Part shown: positions 27,735 through 37,141 of the stretch, one piece after another
Layout of the letters: each line of letters starts with the position of its first letter
How positions within the stretch are numbered: position 1 is the first letter of the stretch
Assembly: GCF_011762485.1 (NCBI RefSeq)
Contig: NZ_JAAKGI010000003.1
Span: forward strand, 310,001 to 374,000
DNA from: Yeosuana marina
GTDB lineage: Bacteria > Bacteroidota > Bacteroidia > Flavobacteriales > Flavobacteriaceae
DNA: 64,000 nt
Reading direction: 5' to 3'
Program-made: the position numbers and the translations under genes
Notes under the pieces: generated by a model
The model's database searches: none
Told to the model about the DNA's origin: nothing
The model's input: only the letters and a program-made list of their open reading frames with translations

Positions 27735-27954
27735 AAATAAAGGTTTCATATTATTAATTTTATTTCTTATTATTTCCATTCCTGTTGATGCACAGTGTGC
27801 TATGTGTAGGGCAGTACTTGAGAATGAAGAAGGTCACAGTGCGGCAGAAGGTATTAATAATGGCATTGTTTACTTGATGTCAATTCCATATATACTTGTA
27901 GCTGGTATTGGCGTAATTGTATACATGAAATTTTTTAGAACAAAAAAAAGTTAA
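27727..27954 (+). CDS. Small CxxC membrane protein of the oxidase cluster
   Basis: A 75-residue protein with an N-terminal signal-like helix (ending PVDAQ), a CAMC motif directly after it, a short acidic loop (RAVLENEEGHSAAEGIN) and one C-terminal membrane helix (about 45-68). If the first helix is cleaved, the CxxC lies at the mature N-terminus in the periplasm. It overlaps the DUF420 gene by 8 bp, so the two are translated together. I know no function; a thiol or metal-handling role in oxidase assembly is a guess from context. Confidence 0.78.
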   Translation: MLKNKGFILLILFLIISIPVDAQCAMCRAVLENEEGHSAAEGINNGIVYLMSIPYILVAGIGVIVYMKFFRTKKS

Positions 27955-28061
27955 AAAAGTTATTTTTTTTTGTAACATTTCTAAGAAAGAACAGTCTTAT
28001 TTACAGAGTCTTATTTAAAAGTCTTAACAATTATTTAGCATAGTTGAGAAATTGTTTTGGC

Positions 28062-28069
28062 TATTTTTG
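28062..28069 (+). promoter_or_regulatory. Possible -7 element for the efflux operon
   Basis: TATTTTTG fits TAnnTTTG and lies 19 bp before the ATPase ATG. The nearest TTG (28044-28046) gives a 15-nt spacer, shorter than usual. The 134-bp gap starts with a T-rich run after the CxxC gene but no clear hairpin. Confidence 0.45.
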
Positions 28070-28088
28070 AATAAATAACCATCAATCA

Positions 28089-28790
28089 ATGATACAAATT
28101 AAAGATTTGCATAAATCCTATCACATGGGAACTAATTCTCTTCATGTTCTTAAAGGAATTAATTTCAATGTTAAAGAAGGAGAAATGGTTTCCATTATGG
28201 GGTCCTCAGGTTCAGGTAAATCAACTTTACTTAATATTTTAGGAATCTTAGATGAAGCAGATTCTGGGTCTTATATTTTAGATGGAGTTCCTATCAAAAA
28301 TTTAAATGAAAAGGTAGCGGCAAACTACAGAAACAAATTTTTAGGGTTTATTTTCCAATCGTTCAATCTTATCAATTATAAAACAGCCTTAGACAATGTG
28401 GCTATGCCATTATATTACCAAGGTGTAAAACGTCAAGAGCGTATTGAAAAAGCAGAACATTATCTTGAAAAAGTAGGTCTGGCAGAGTGGTCTCATCATT
28501 TACCGAACGAATTGTCTGGTGGGCAAAAGCAACGAGTAGCTATTGCTAGAGCTTTGGCAAGTGACCCTAAAGTACTATTGGCAGATGAGCCTACAGGTGC
28601 CTTAGACTCTAAAACGTCTCAAGAAGTTATGGAGTTAATTCAAGGTATTAATGACGAAGGAAAAACAATTTTAATGGTAACACATGAGCATGATATAGCT
28701 CAAATGACTAAAAGAATTGTACATATTAAAGATGGTCTTATTATTGATGACAATCCTGTAGAACAAGTAAGAGCCTCATTATATGTTTGA
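28089..28790 (+). CDS. ABC transporter ATP-binding protein, MacB/LolD type
   Basis: The 233-residue nucleotide-binding subunit of an ABC exporter. Walker A is GSSGSGKST, the signature is LSGGQKQRVAIARAL, Walker B is VLLADEP followed by TGALDSKTSQEV, and the switch histidine lies in VTHEHD. The length and spacing fit the LolD/MacB group, whose permeases have large periplasmic loops. It overlaps the first permease gene by 8 bp and heads an operon that also encodes two permeases, two adaptors and a TolC homologue. Confidence 0.95.
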   Translation: MIQIKDLHKSYHMGTNSLHVLKGINFNVKEGEMVSIMGSSGSGKSTLLNILGILDEADSGSYILDGVPIKNLNEKVAANYRNKFLGFIFQSFNLINYKTALDNVAMPLYYQGVKRQERIEKAEHYLEKVGLAEWSHHLPNELSGGQKQRVAIARALASDPKVLLADEPTGALDSKTSQEVMELIQGINDEGKTILMVTHEHDIAQMTKRIVHIKDGLIIDDNPVEQVRASLYV

Positions 28791-30027
28791 TATTGAACGT
28801 TGGCAAGAAATATTTGAAACGTTAAGAAAAAATAAACTTCGAACGTTCTTAACAGGTCTCTCTGTGGCGTCTGGTATTTTTATTCTAGTTATTTTATTAG
28901 GGTTTAGTAAAGGCATTCAAAATGGTGTAACATCTCAATTTCAAAGAGATGCAACAAACACAATAACTATATGGACAGGTAATACAACCAAAGGATATAA
29001 AGGATTAAACCCTGGTAGATATGTCCAACTTAAAAATCAAGATTACAATACAATATCTAGAAAGTACGATGAGTATTTAGATTACAGAACGTCTTTATAT
29101 GCGATTTGGGGAGGTACGATATCTTATAAAAACGAATCTGGAAATTATCAAATTCGAGGCGTGATGCCAGATCATCAGTTTATCGAAAATGCAGATATTA
29201 GTTCGGGTCGATTTATTAATGAATCAGATTTAAATGAGTTTAAAAAAGTAGCGGTAATAGGTAATAAGCTGAAACGTGATTTATTTAAGGATGAAGATCC
29301 TATTGGTAAAAATATTTCCGTTTTCGGAATGAATTTTAAAGTGATAGGGATATTTTATGATCCAGGTGGAGAACGTGAAGAAAGTCAAGCATATATTCCT
29401 TTAAGTACAGCCCAAAAAGTTTTTAATGCAGGAGATAATATTAGAAATATGTTATTTACCGTTAAAATGTCTGACAATTTTGACCAAGCCGTAGCACTAT
29501 CAAAAAGCGTATCACAAGGTATTGAGAACGATTTAAAACAAATGCATACGGTTGCCCCAGATGATACCAGTGCTGTAAGAGTTTACAATACATTAGAAGA
29601 AGCTCAAAAAATATATTCCTTAATTGCCACTATTCAAGCTGTATTTTGGTTTGTAGGAATTGGAACTATTATTGCTGGAGTAGTAGGCGTAGGTAATATC
29701 ATGCTTATTATTGTAAAAGAAAGAACGAAGGAAATTGGTATCAGGAAGGCTTTGGGAGCGTTACCAATGTCAATAGTTGGAATGATACTTCAAGAGGCTA
29801 TTTTTGTAACAATGTTTGCAGGGTTGTTTGGTCTAATTTTTGGCTTAGGTTTACTAGAACTTATTGGGCCACAAATACAAAGTGATTTTATAAAATATCC
29901 ACAAGTGAATTTTAATGTCGCCTTAACAACAGTATTCATACTTGTGTTTGCAGGGGCGTTAGCTGGTTTTTTTCCAGCATATAGAGCCGCAAAAATAAAA
30001 CCAATAATAGCATTAAGAGACGAATAA
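28783..30027 (+). CDS. ABC transporter permease, FtsX/MacB type (first)
   Basis: A 414-residue permease with the MacB topology: one helix near residues 20-42, a large periplasmic MacB-core domain (about 45-275), and three C-terminal helices. The conserved cytoplasmic coupling stretch MLIIVKERTKEIGIRKALGA is present, and the C-terminus reads PAYRAAKIKPIIALRDE. It overlaps the ATPase gene by 8 bp and ends one base before the second permease. The pair of permeases probably forms a heterodimer with the ATPase dimer. Confidence 0.94.
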   Translation: MFDIERWQEIFETLRKNKLRTFLTGLSVASGIFILVILLGFSKGIQNGVTSQFQRDATNTITIWTGNTTKGYKGLNPGRYVQLKNQDYNTISRKYDEYLDYRTSLYAIWGGTISYKNESGNYQIRGVMPDHQFIENADISSGRFINESDLNEFKKVAVIGNKLKRDLFKDEDPIGKNISVFGMNFKVIGIFYDPGGEREESQAYIPLSTAQKVFNAGDNIRNMLFTVKMSDNFDQAVALSKSVSQGIENDLKQMHTVAPDDTSAVRVYNTLEEAQKIYSLIATIQAVFWFVGIGTIIAGVVGVGNIMLIIVKERTKEIGIRKALGALPMSIVGMILQEAIFVTMFAGLFGLIFGLGLLELIGPQIQSDFIKYPQVNFNVALTTVFILVFAGALAGFFPAYRAAKIKPIIALRDE

Positions 30028-30028
30028 T

Positions 30029-31288
30029 ATGTTTAGTAGAGATCGTTGGGATGAAATTTTAGAAGCTTTAAACGCCAATAAGTTTAGAACCTTATTAACA
30101 GCATTTGGTGTGTTTTGGGGAATAACCATTTTGGTATTATTATTAGCGCTTACTAACGGACTTAAACATGGGGTTATGGCAGATTTTGGAAATTTTGCAA
30201 CCAACTCGATGTTTATGTGGACTCAAGGAACCTCAAAACCGTATAAAGGATTACCAAAAGGAAGAAATTTCAATTATAAGTTAGACGATGTTGAGGCTAT
30301 AAAATCTGAAATCCCCAATATTAAATATGTCTCACCTAGAAATCAATTAGGAGGATTTAGAGGTAACAATAATGTAATAAGAGGAACTAAAACAGGTGCT
30401 TTTGAAATTTATGGAGATTACCCAGAGTTTATTAAACAACAACCTTTAGATATCCTTCAAGGACGTTTTATAAGTTATTCAGATATAAATGATAAACGAA
30501 AAATATGTGTTGTTGGAACAGGTGTCATTAAAGGATTATATGATAAAAATGAAGATGCCTTAGGGACCTACATAAAAATAAACGGTGTAAATTTTATGGT
30601 TGTTGGAACTTTCAAAATGAGCAACAGCCAAGGAGATAAAGAACAAGATGCTAATACTATTTATATACCATTCACAACCTTCGGGCAAGCATTTAATAGA
30701 GGAGACAATGTAGGTTGGATGGCGGTAACAGCGGTTGATGATGTGCCAATTACATCTATCAAACAAAAGATTTTTGATTTAATGAAATTCAGGCATAAAA
30801 TAGATCCTACAGATGACAGAGCTATTGGTCATTTTGATTTGTCTGAACAGTTTGCAAGAGTAAATGGGTTGTTTACCATCTTATCTATTGTTGGTTATTT
30901 TGTTGGATCATTAGTACTCATGTCTGGAATAATTGGAATCAGTAATATCATGCTTATTGTGGTTAAAGAACGTACCAAAGAAATAGGAATAAGACGAGCT
31001 TTGGGAGCAACACCTTGGGTAGTTAAATCACAAATTTTACAAGAGAGTTTAATTTTAACCATCCTGTCAGGAATGGTTGGTATTTCATTTTCGGCCTTAG
31101 TAATTTGGATTTTAAATTATTTGTTAGATATGAACGGACCAGTAGATAATTTTGCAAATCCAAGCGTAAGTATGGGAGTCGTATTTACAGCGCTTATTAT
31201 ATTAGTAGTTTCAGGTTTATTGGCAGGTTTAATACCAGCTAATAGTGCTACCAAAATGAAACCTGTAGATGCATTAAGAATTGAATAA
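30029..31288 (+). CDS. ABC transporter permease, FtsX/MacB type (second)
   Basis: A 419-residue paralogue of the preceding permease. The topology is the same: helix at about 20-40, periplasmic domain about 45-280, then three helices with IMLIVVKERTKEIGIRRALGAT and the end ANSATKMKPVDALRIE. The periplasmic domains of the two permeases differ well beyond the conserved edges, so they are not a recent copy. It is followed after 21 bp by an adaptor gene. The substrate is unknown; macrolides, lipids or peptides are all possible for this class. Confidence 0.94.
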   Translation: MFSRDRWDEILEALNANKFRTLLTAFGVFWGITILVLLLALTNGLKHGVMADFGNFATNSMFMWTQGTSKPYKGLPKGRNFNYKLDDVEAIKSEIPNIKYVSPRNQLGGFRGNNNVIRGTKTGAFEIYGDYPEFIKQQPLDILQGRFISYSDINDKRKICVVGTGVIKGLYDKNEDALGTYIKINGVNFMVVGTFKMSNSQGDKEQDANTIYIPFTTFGQAFNRGDNVGWMAVTAVDDVPITSIKQKIFDLMKFRHKIDPTDDRAIGHFDLSEQFARVNGLFTILSIVGYFVGSLVLMSGIIGISNIMLIVVKERTKEIGIRRALGATPWVVKSQILQESLILTILSGMVGISFSALVIWILNYLLDMNGPVDNFANPSVSMGVVFTALIILVVSGLLAGLIPANSATKMKPVDALRIE

Positions 31289-31309
31289 AAAGAATAATTA
31301 TAATTAACA

Positions 31310-32470
31310 ATGAAAAGAACCAGAACCGTTATCGTACTAGCTATCATAGTGATTTTATTTGCTTCGGCACTTTTTTATCTATGGAAAAAAAATCAAGAGG
31401 ATCCTATAACTTATACTTCAGAAACACCAACAGAACAAACAATTGTAGTAAAAACTGTTGCGACTGGAAGTATAGTTCCCAAAGAAGAAGTCCTTATAAA
31501 ACCAAATATTTCTGGAGTCATTGAAGAAATTTTTATTGAAGCTGGTGAATATATTAAATCCGGCGATTTAATTGCCAAAATACGGGTTATTCCAAATGTA
31601 TCTTCGCTAACTAGTGCAAAAAACAATATAGCCACAAGTAGAACAGCCTTAGAAACAGCAAAAATTAATTTTAAAACCGAGGAATCAAATTTTAATCGTC
31701 AAAAAGCACTCTTTGAAAAAGGGGTGATTTCTGAAAATGAATTTGAAGGGATTAAAAACACTTACTTACAAGCAAAACAAAGTGTTGATCAGGCACAAAT
31801 AAATGTAACGTCTGCTTTGCAAAATTATGATATTATAAAAACAGGAACGACAAGTGGTTTAGGCAACATAGCACAGACACAGGTAAGAGCAACTATTTCA
31901 GGAATGGTTTTAGATGTTCCGGTTAAGGAAGGAAATCAGGTTATTGAAGCCAATAATTTTAATGAAGGAACTTCCATTGCATCATTGGCTGATATCAAAA
32001 AAATGATTTTTGAAGGAAAAGTTGATGAAAGTGAAGTAGGTAAAATTAAAGAAGGACTACCTCTTGAAATTACCATAGGAGCCATTGAAAACAAAAAGTT
32101 TGATGCTGTTTTAGATTATATAGCACCAAAAGGTGTGGCTGAAAATGGCGCTATTCAATTTGAAATTAAAGGAAGTATTAAATCTTTAGATTCTACATTT
32201 ATAAGGGCAGGGTTAAGTGCCAATGCATCAATTATTCTTGAAAAAGCAGAAAATGTCTTGGCTATTAAAGAAGCGTTAGTGCAATATGATTCTGAAACAA
32301 AAAAACCATTTGTTGAAGTTGAAGTTGGTGATCAAAAATTCGAGCGAAGAGATGTTGAATTAGGAATTAGTGATGGTATCTTTGTAGAAGTAAAAAGTGG
32401 TGTTACTAAATCAGATAAAATAAAAGTATGGAATCAAATTTCAGGTATTCCAAGTTATGCTCAAAAATAA
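31310..32470 (+). CDS. Periplasmic adaptor (HlyD/MacA family), first
   Basis: A 386-residue membrane-fusion protein that bridges the inner-membrane exporter and the outer-membrane channel. It has an N-terminal helix (about 7-26), a lipoyl-like half motif (VLIKPNISGVIEEIFIEAGEYIKSGDLIAKI), an alpha-helical hairpin (about 95-175, SNFNRQKALFEKGVISENEFEG), a second lipoyl half (ATISGMVLDVPVKEGNQV) and beta-barrel domains. It follows the second permease by 21 bp. A 113-bp gap then precedes the TolC gene. Confidence 0.93.
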   Translation: MKRTRTVIVLAIIVILFASALFYLWKKNQEDPITYTSETPTEQTIVVKTVATGSIVPKEEVLIKPNISGVIEEIFIEAGEYIKSGDLIAKIRVIPNVSSLTSAKNNIATSRTALETAKINFKTEESNFNRQKALFEKGVISENEFEGIKNTYLQAKQSVDQAQINVTSALQNYDIIKTGTTSGLGNIAQTQVRATISGMVLDVPVKEGNQVIEANNFNEGTSIASLADIKKMIFEGKVDESEVGKIKEGLPLEITIGAIENKKFDAVLDYIAPKGVAENGAIQFEIKGSIKSLDSTFIRAGLSANASIILEKAENVLAIKEALVQYDSETKKPFVEVEVGDQKFERRDVELGISDGIFVEVKSGVTKSDKIKVWNQISGIPSYAQK

Positions 32471-32583
32471 GTAATTAATTGTAACACTTTAACAGTTGTA
32501 TAGACCAATGAGTGATGTCAATTAAGTGAATACTTATAAAATAATTCATGTGGCATTCAATCTGAAAAAATAAATATAAGCAG

Positions 32584-33912
32584 ATGAAAAAAATAATAGT
32601 TATAATGTTGGTTTTACTAACCACAACAATACAGTCTCAAAATAAAAAGTGGACGTTAAGAGCATGTGTTGATTATGCTTTAGAAAATAATATTTCAATT
32701 AAACAAAGTGAGTTAGATTTAAAAACATCTGAGATAAGTAAGAAGGATGCTATTGGTAACTTTTTACCTTCTTTAAATGCATCAGCTTCTCATTCATGGA
32801 GCATTGGTTTAGGTCAAGATCCAACTACTTTTGATGCTGTTAACTCTACAACCAGAAATATGTCTGGAGGAATAAGTTCAGGTCTGGACATTTACAGAGG
32901 TCAACGTAATTTGCGTCAATTGCACAGATCTAATCTTCAGATTTTAGCGTCAAAATATCAACTGGATAGCATGAAAGATGACATTTCATTATTCGTTGCT
33001 AATTCATTTTTACAGATATTATTCAATAAAGAGCAACTTAAGGTTTTAAAGGCACAATTAGAGATTTCTAAACAAGATTTAGCTCGCACCCAAGAATTGG
33101 TTGATGCAGGTTCATTGCCAAAAGGCGACGTGCTTGAAATTCAAGCTACAGTGGCAACTCAGGAACAACAAATTGTGGCAGCAGAAAATACACTTTTAAT
33201 ATCTAAGATTGAATTAGCACAATCGTTGTTAATAGAGGACTATGAGAATTTTGATATTGTTGACGCCAACTATAATGTGCCACTTACCGATATACTTCAG
33301 GAGTCGCCAAGTGCCATTATTGCTAAAGCAAAAGACACACGATATGATATTAAAATAGCAGAAACCAATAGAAAAATAGCTGAGACCGATTTAAAAATAG
33401 CAAAAGGTGCTTTACAGCCTACTTTAACAGGTTCCTATAGTTTTAGTTCAAATTATTTTAAATCTGGTTTGTTTGAGACACCAGATTTTGAAACTCAAAT
33501 ATCAGATAATAAAAGTCATAATTTTGCATTGAGATTGAATATTCCTATTTTTAATGGTTTTGCTAGTCGAAATGAAGTTAATAGAAATAAAGTAAATTTA
33601 GAACGTGCTAAAATAAAGTTAGAGCAGGCTAATTTAGATTTAGAAACCAAAGTTTATCAAGCTCAAAATGATGCTAAAGGCGCTTTAAAGGCTTATGAGG
33701 CAGCCCAAAAAACTTTAAATGCAAGAGAGGAGGCCTTTAACTATTCAAAAGAACGATACAATGTAGGATTGTTAAACGCTTTTGATTATGGACAATCACA
33801 AAATAAATATGAGGCCGCTCAAAGTGATGTTATTCGCGCTAAATATGATTATATTTTTAAACTAAAAGTACTAGAGTTCTATTTTGGAATTCCTATTACA
33901 GATATAAATTAA
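32584..33912 (+). CDS. TolC-family outer membrane efflux protein
   Basis: A 442-residue outer-membrane channel subunit. It has a signal peptide (KIIVIMLVLLTTTIQSQ) and the duplicated helical-barrel pattern of the family: LRACVDYALENNISIKQSELDLKT in the first repeat, and long coiled-coil helices rich in Lys, Glu and Ala (RKIAETDLKIAKGALQPTLTGSYSF, then NRNKVNLERAKIKLEQANLDLE). It lies between two adaptor genes, with 5 bp to the second, so one channel may serve both adaptors. Confidence 0.94.
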   Translation: MKKIIVIMLVLLTTTIQSQNKKWTLRACVDYALENNISIKQSELDLKTSEISKKDAIGNFLPSLNASASHSWSIGLGQDPTTFDAVNSTTRNMSGGISSGLDIYRGQRNLRQLHRSNLQILASKYQLDSMKDDISLFVANSFLQILFNKEQLKVLKAQLEISKQDLARTQELVDAGSLPKGDVLEIQATVATQEQQIVAAENTLLISKIELAQSLLIEDYENFDIVDANYNVPLTDILQESPSAIIAKAKDTRYDIKIAETNRKIAETDLKIAKGALQPTLTGSYSFSSNYFKSGLFETPDFETQISDNKSHNFALRLNIPIFNGFASRNEVNRNKVNLERAKIKLEQANLDLETKVYQAQNDAKGALKAYEAAQKTLNAREEAFNYSKERYNVGLLNAFDYGQSQNKYEAAQSDVIRAKYDYIFKLKVLEFYFGIPITDIN

Positions 33913-33917
33913 TTACA

Positions 33918-35201
33918 ATGAGCAAGAAATCACTTGTTATTATAGTTTCAATCACTGTTGTTTTGTTAATCCTTTTAATAGGTGGTAAAAAAGCAGGTTG
34001 GTTTGGAAAGAGTGGTAATTTTAAAGAAATTGAAGCCAAAAAAATTGAACGTTCAGATATTATTGAAACAGTTTCTGCTACTGGAAAAATCCAACCAGAG
34101 GTAGAAGTAAAAATATCTAGTGAAGTTTCAGGAGAAATTATTGAACTTCCTATTATCGAGGGGCAACAGGTTAAAAAAGGAGACTTATTAATCCGCATTA
34201 ATCCAGATATTTACCAATCGAGTTTAAATCGTTCACAAGCATCCTTACAAAATGTAAAAGCGAATTTAGACCAGACACAAGCGTCCTTAAAAGAAGCTAA
34301 GTTAAGTTACGACAGAAATAAACAACTATTTGATAAAGGTATTATTTCAAAAGCAGATTGGGATAAGGCAGTTTCTAGCTATGAAATTGCATTAGCAAAC
34401 AAACAGTCTGCATATTATGCTGTAAAAAGTGCTAGCGCAACCGTTAATGAGGCGATGGATAATTTAAATAGAACAACCATCTATTCTCCTATGGATGGCA
34501 CGATATCTAAGTTAGATGTAGAACTTGGAGAACGTGTTGTTGGAACTCAACAAATGGCAGGAACAGAAATTATGCGTGTTGCCAATTTATCTAATATGGA
34601 AGTGGAAGTTGATGTTAATGAAAACGACATTGTAAAAGTACATATTGGAGATTCTACTCGTGTTGAGGTTGATGCTTACTTAAAAAAGGAGTTTAAAGGA
34701 GTTGTTACAGAAATTTCAAATTCGGCTGACCAAGTAACTTCTGCAGATCAGGTAACAAATTTTAAAGTAAAAGTTAGAATTTTGGAAGAATCTTTTAAAG
34801 ATTTATTACAAGGAAAGCCAAAGGGATATTCGCCATTTAGACCTGGTATGACAGCAACTGTTGATATTATCACAGAAGTTAGAAAAAATGCTGTCAATGT
34901 TCCAATTAGTGCCATTACAGTAAAAACAGATACAACATCTACAAAAGACAAACCTAAAGTTAAAGACGACAATTCAATCTCAAATTTAGAAGAGGAAAAA
35001 TTTGAATGTGTTTTTATAAAAGAAGGTGATGTTGCAAAATTACGAGTTGTTAAAACTGGTATTCAGGATGATAGTAATATAGAGATTGTTTCTGGATTGA
35101 AAGAAGGAGAGGATGTAATCGTTGGTCCTTATAATGTTGTCACCAAAACGTTAAAGAATGGTGATAAAGTTGAAGAAAAGAAGACCGAAGACAGTAAATA
35201 A
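33918..35201 (+). CDS. Periplasmic adaptor (HlyD/MacA family), second
   Basis: A 427-residue membrane-fusion protein with the same layout as the other adaptor of this operon. It has an N-terminal helix (about 4-22), a lipoyl half motif (VEVKISSEVSGEIIELPIIEGQQVKKGDLLIRI), a hairpin (LSYDRNKQLFDKGIISKADWD), a second half (TIYSPMDGTISKLDVELGERVVG), a beta-barrel and a membrane-proximal domain with a charged tail (GDKVEEKKTEDSK). The two adaptors are clearly paralogous but divergent. The gene begins 5 bp after the TolC gene and is followed 11 bp later by tsaB. Confidence 0.93.
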   Translation: MSKKSLVIIVSITVVLLILLIGGKKAGWFGKSGNFKEIEAKKIERSDIIETVSATGKIQPEVEVKISSEVSGEIIELPIIEGQQVKKGDLLIRINPDIYQSSLNRSQASLQNVKANLDQTQASLKEAKLSYDRNKQLFDKGIISKADWDKAVSSYEIALANKQSAYYAVKSASATVNEAMDNLNRTTIYSPMDGTISKLDVELGERVVGTQQMAGTEIMRVANLSNMEVEVDVNENDIVKVHIGDSTRVEVDAYLKKEFKGVVTEISNSADQVTSADQVTNFKVKVRILEESFKDLLQGKPKGYSPFRPGMTATVDIITEVRKNAVNVPISAITVKTDTTSTKDKPKVKDDNSISNLEEEKFECVFIKEGDVAKLRVVKTGIQDDSNIEIVSGLKEGEDVIVGPYNVVTKTLKNGDKVEEKKTEDSK

Positions 35202-35212
35202 AATCGATTAGT

Positions 35213-35884
35213 TTGGCTTTAATACTTAATATTGAAACAGCAACAACTAATTGTTCTGTCTCACTTTCCAAGGATGGAAAAACCATTATTTTAAAGGAAG
35301 ATTACGATAAAAATTACTCTCATGCAGAACGGTTACATGTTTATATTGATGCTGTTTTAAAGGAAGCTAATATAAAATCAAGTCAATTAGACGCTATAGC
35401 GATTAGTAAAGGGCCAGGGTCTTATACTGGCTTACGAATAGGCGTATCAGCCGTAAAGGGGTTCTGTTTTGCTTTAGATAAGCCTATGATTTCAGTATCT
35501 ACTTTAGAAGCTTTAGCTTATCAAGTTATTTGTGAGGAAGGAGTCATTGTACCAATGTTAGACGCGAGACGTATGGAAGTCTATTCAGCAATATTCAATT
35601 CAAATTATAAAAAAATAAGAGAAACTGAAGCCGAAATTTTAGACGAGTCTTCATTTGCTGCGTATTTAGAACAAGGTAAAGTATATTTTATAGGCAATGG
35701 TGTTGAAAAAACAAAAACATTAATAACCCACCCAAACGCAGTATTTATTGACGATAAATTACCTTCGGCCAACGAGATGAGTGCATTAGCCTATAACAAA
35801 TACAAAATAAGCGACTTTGAAGATGTCGCTTATTTTGAACCGTATTATTTAAAAGATTTCGTAGCGTTAAAGCCTAAATCTTAA
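35213..35884 (+). CDS. tsaB: tRNA threonylcarbamoyladenosine biosynthesis protein TsaB
   Basis: TsaB partners TsaD in making the t6A37 modification of tRNAs that read ANN codons. The 223 residues match the inactive ASKHA-fold family: ILNIETATTNCSVSLS at the start, YSHAERLHVYIDAVL, the hallmark AISKGPGSYTGLRIGVSAVKGF, and MLDARRMEVYSAIF. The start is TTG at 35213, 11 bp after the adaptor gene stop; no ATG lies before the conserved strand. It converges with mscS and the two coding regions overlap by 4 bp. Confidence 0.95.
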   Translation: MALILNIETATTNCSVSLSKDGKTIILKEDYDKNYSHAERLHVYIDAVLKEANIKSSQLDAIAISKGPGSYTGLRIGVSAVKGFCFALDKPMISVSTLEALAYQVICEEGVIVPMLDARRMEVYSAIFNSNYKKIRETEAEILDESSFAAYLEQGKVYFIGNGVEKTKTLITHPNAVFIDDKLPSANEMSALAYNKYKISDFEDVAYFEPYYLKDFVALKPKS

Positions 35885-36693
35885 CCTTTCTTTTGAATTT
35901 CAACTTGATGTGGATAAGGTATTTCAATACCAGCTGCATCAAGCGCTTCTTTTGTTTGTTCTATAACATCAAATTTCACTGCCCAATAGTCTTCCTTTTT
36001 AACCCAAACACGTGTAAAAAAGTTGATAGAACTATCAGCTAATTCTGATACATTCACAGCAGCTGCAGGATCCTTTAAAATTAATGGATGTGAATCAATA
36101 ACACTTAAGATAACTTCTTTTGTTTTCTTAATGTCAGAATCATAACCAACTCCAAATGTGAGATCTACACGTCGCGTGTCTTCTACACTGTAATTGGTAA
36201 TGTTACCATTTGAAAGAGCTCCATTCGGAATAATGATTTCTTTATTATCTGGTGTATTCAGTTTAGTTGTAAAAATTCCAATTTCTTTTACCGTTCCGCT
36301 TTGGCCTTGGGCTTCAATGTAGTCACCAATTTTAATAGGTTTGAATATCATAATCAAAACACCACCAGCAAAATTACCTAAAGATCCTTGAAGTGCTAAA
36401 CCAATAGCTAAACCAGCAGAAGCTAATATAGCTGCAAATGAGGTGGTTTCTATACCAACGGTTCCTAAAACGACAACAATTAAAACTATTTTTAGAGCCC
36501 AACTTAGTAAGTTCGTTAAAAATTTTTCAAGACTAATATCGTAGTCTCTTTTTTTCATTGCTTTTTTAAAACCTTTAAGAATCATTTTAATGAACCATGA
36601 TCCAATAATCCAAATAAGAATGGCTGCAATCAATTTTGGCCCGAAATAAATAATTAAATCATATCCTTTCTCAATCCATTTTTCTAATTCCAT
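35881..36693 (-). CDS. Small-conductance mechanosensitive channel, MscS family
   Basis: A 270-residue channel that opens under membrane tension to release solutes at osmotic downshift. It has three membrane helices; the pore helix is rich in Gly and Ala (AAILASAGLAIGLALQGSLGNFAGGVLIMIF) and is followed by the beta-domain motif KPIKIGDYIEAQGQSGTVKEIGIFTTKL and PNGALSNGNITNYS. The length is typical of the short MscS form (E. coli MscS is 286 residues). It is transcribed toward tsaB, with a 4-bp overlap of the 3' ends. Confidence 0.95.
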   Translation of the reverse strand: MELEKWIEKGYDLIIYFGPKLIAAILIWIIGSWFIKMILKGFKKAMKKRDYDISLEKFLTNLLSWALKIVLIVVVLGTVGIETTSFAAILASAGLAIGLALQGSLGNFAGGVLIMIFKPIKIGDYIEAQGQSGTVKEIGIFTTKLNTPDNKEIIIPNGALSNGNITNYSVEDTRRVDLTFGVGYDSDIKKTKEVILSVIDSHPLILKDPAAAVNVSELADSSINFFTRVWVKKEDYWAVKFDVIEQTKEALDAAGIEIPYPHQVEIQKKG

Positions 36694-36775
36694 AATTTTT
36701 ATTTTAAATGAAGCACAAATTTAAAAACTATTAAAGACATATTTAAGCGTAATTAGAACAAATCTCAATAAAAAC

Positions 36776-37141
36776 CTATATAAAACCCTCTAAATAAACA
36801 AGAATAAGAGCTAAAATAGCTGGAATCGCTTGCACGTAAAATAAGCGTATTTTTTTGGTCGAATAGGCTCCATAAATACCTGCCACAATCACACAAAATA
36901 AAAAGAAGATAGCAATATTAAAGTCTTTAGTGACTATTGAATAGAGTAATCCTGCAGCTAAAAAACCGTTATACAACCCTTGGTTGGCAGCCAAAACCTT
37001 AGTGTCTTCTGCAAATTCTTTAGATTTTAATCCGAAAGTTTTAATGCCTTTGGGTTTGGTCCAAAAGAACATTTCTAAGATTAAAAAGTAGATATGTTCA
37101 AACGCTACTAAAGCTATTAAAAATGTTTTTAAAAATATCAT
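36776..37141 (-). CDS. DUF1304 family membrane protein
   Basis: A 121-residue protein with four predicted membrane helices, of the DUF1304 family of unknown function. Family marks include an early [12 protein letters not shown] stretch, [18 protein letters not shown] and a glycine-rich third helix ([16 protein letters not shown]). The start codon overlaps the stop of the upstream DUF255 gene by 4 bp, so the two are probably translated as a pair. The 82-bp gap to mscS contains no hairpin that I could find. Confidence 0.9.
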   Translation of the reverse strand: MIFLKTFLIALVAFEHIYFLILEMFFWTKPKGIKTFGLKSKEFAEDTKVLAANQGLYNGFLAAGLLYSIVTKDFNIAIFFLFCVIVAGIYGAYSTKKIRLFYVQAIPAILALILVYLEGFI

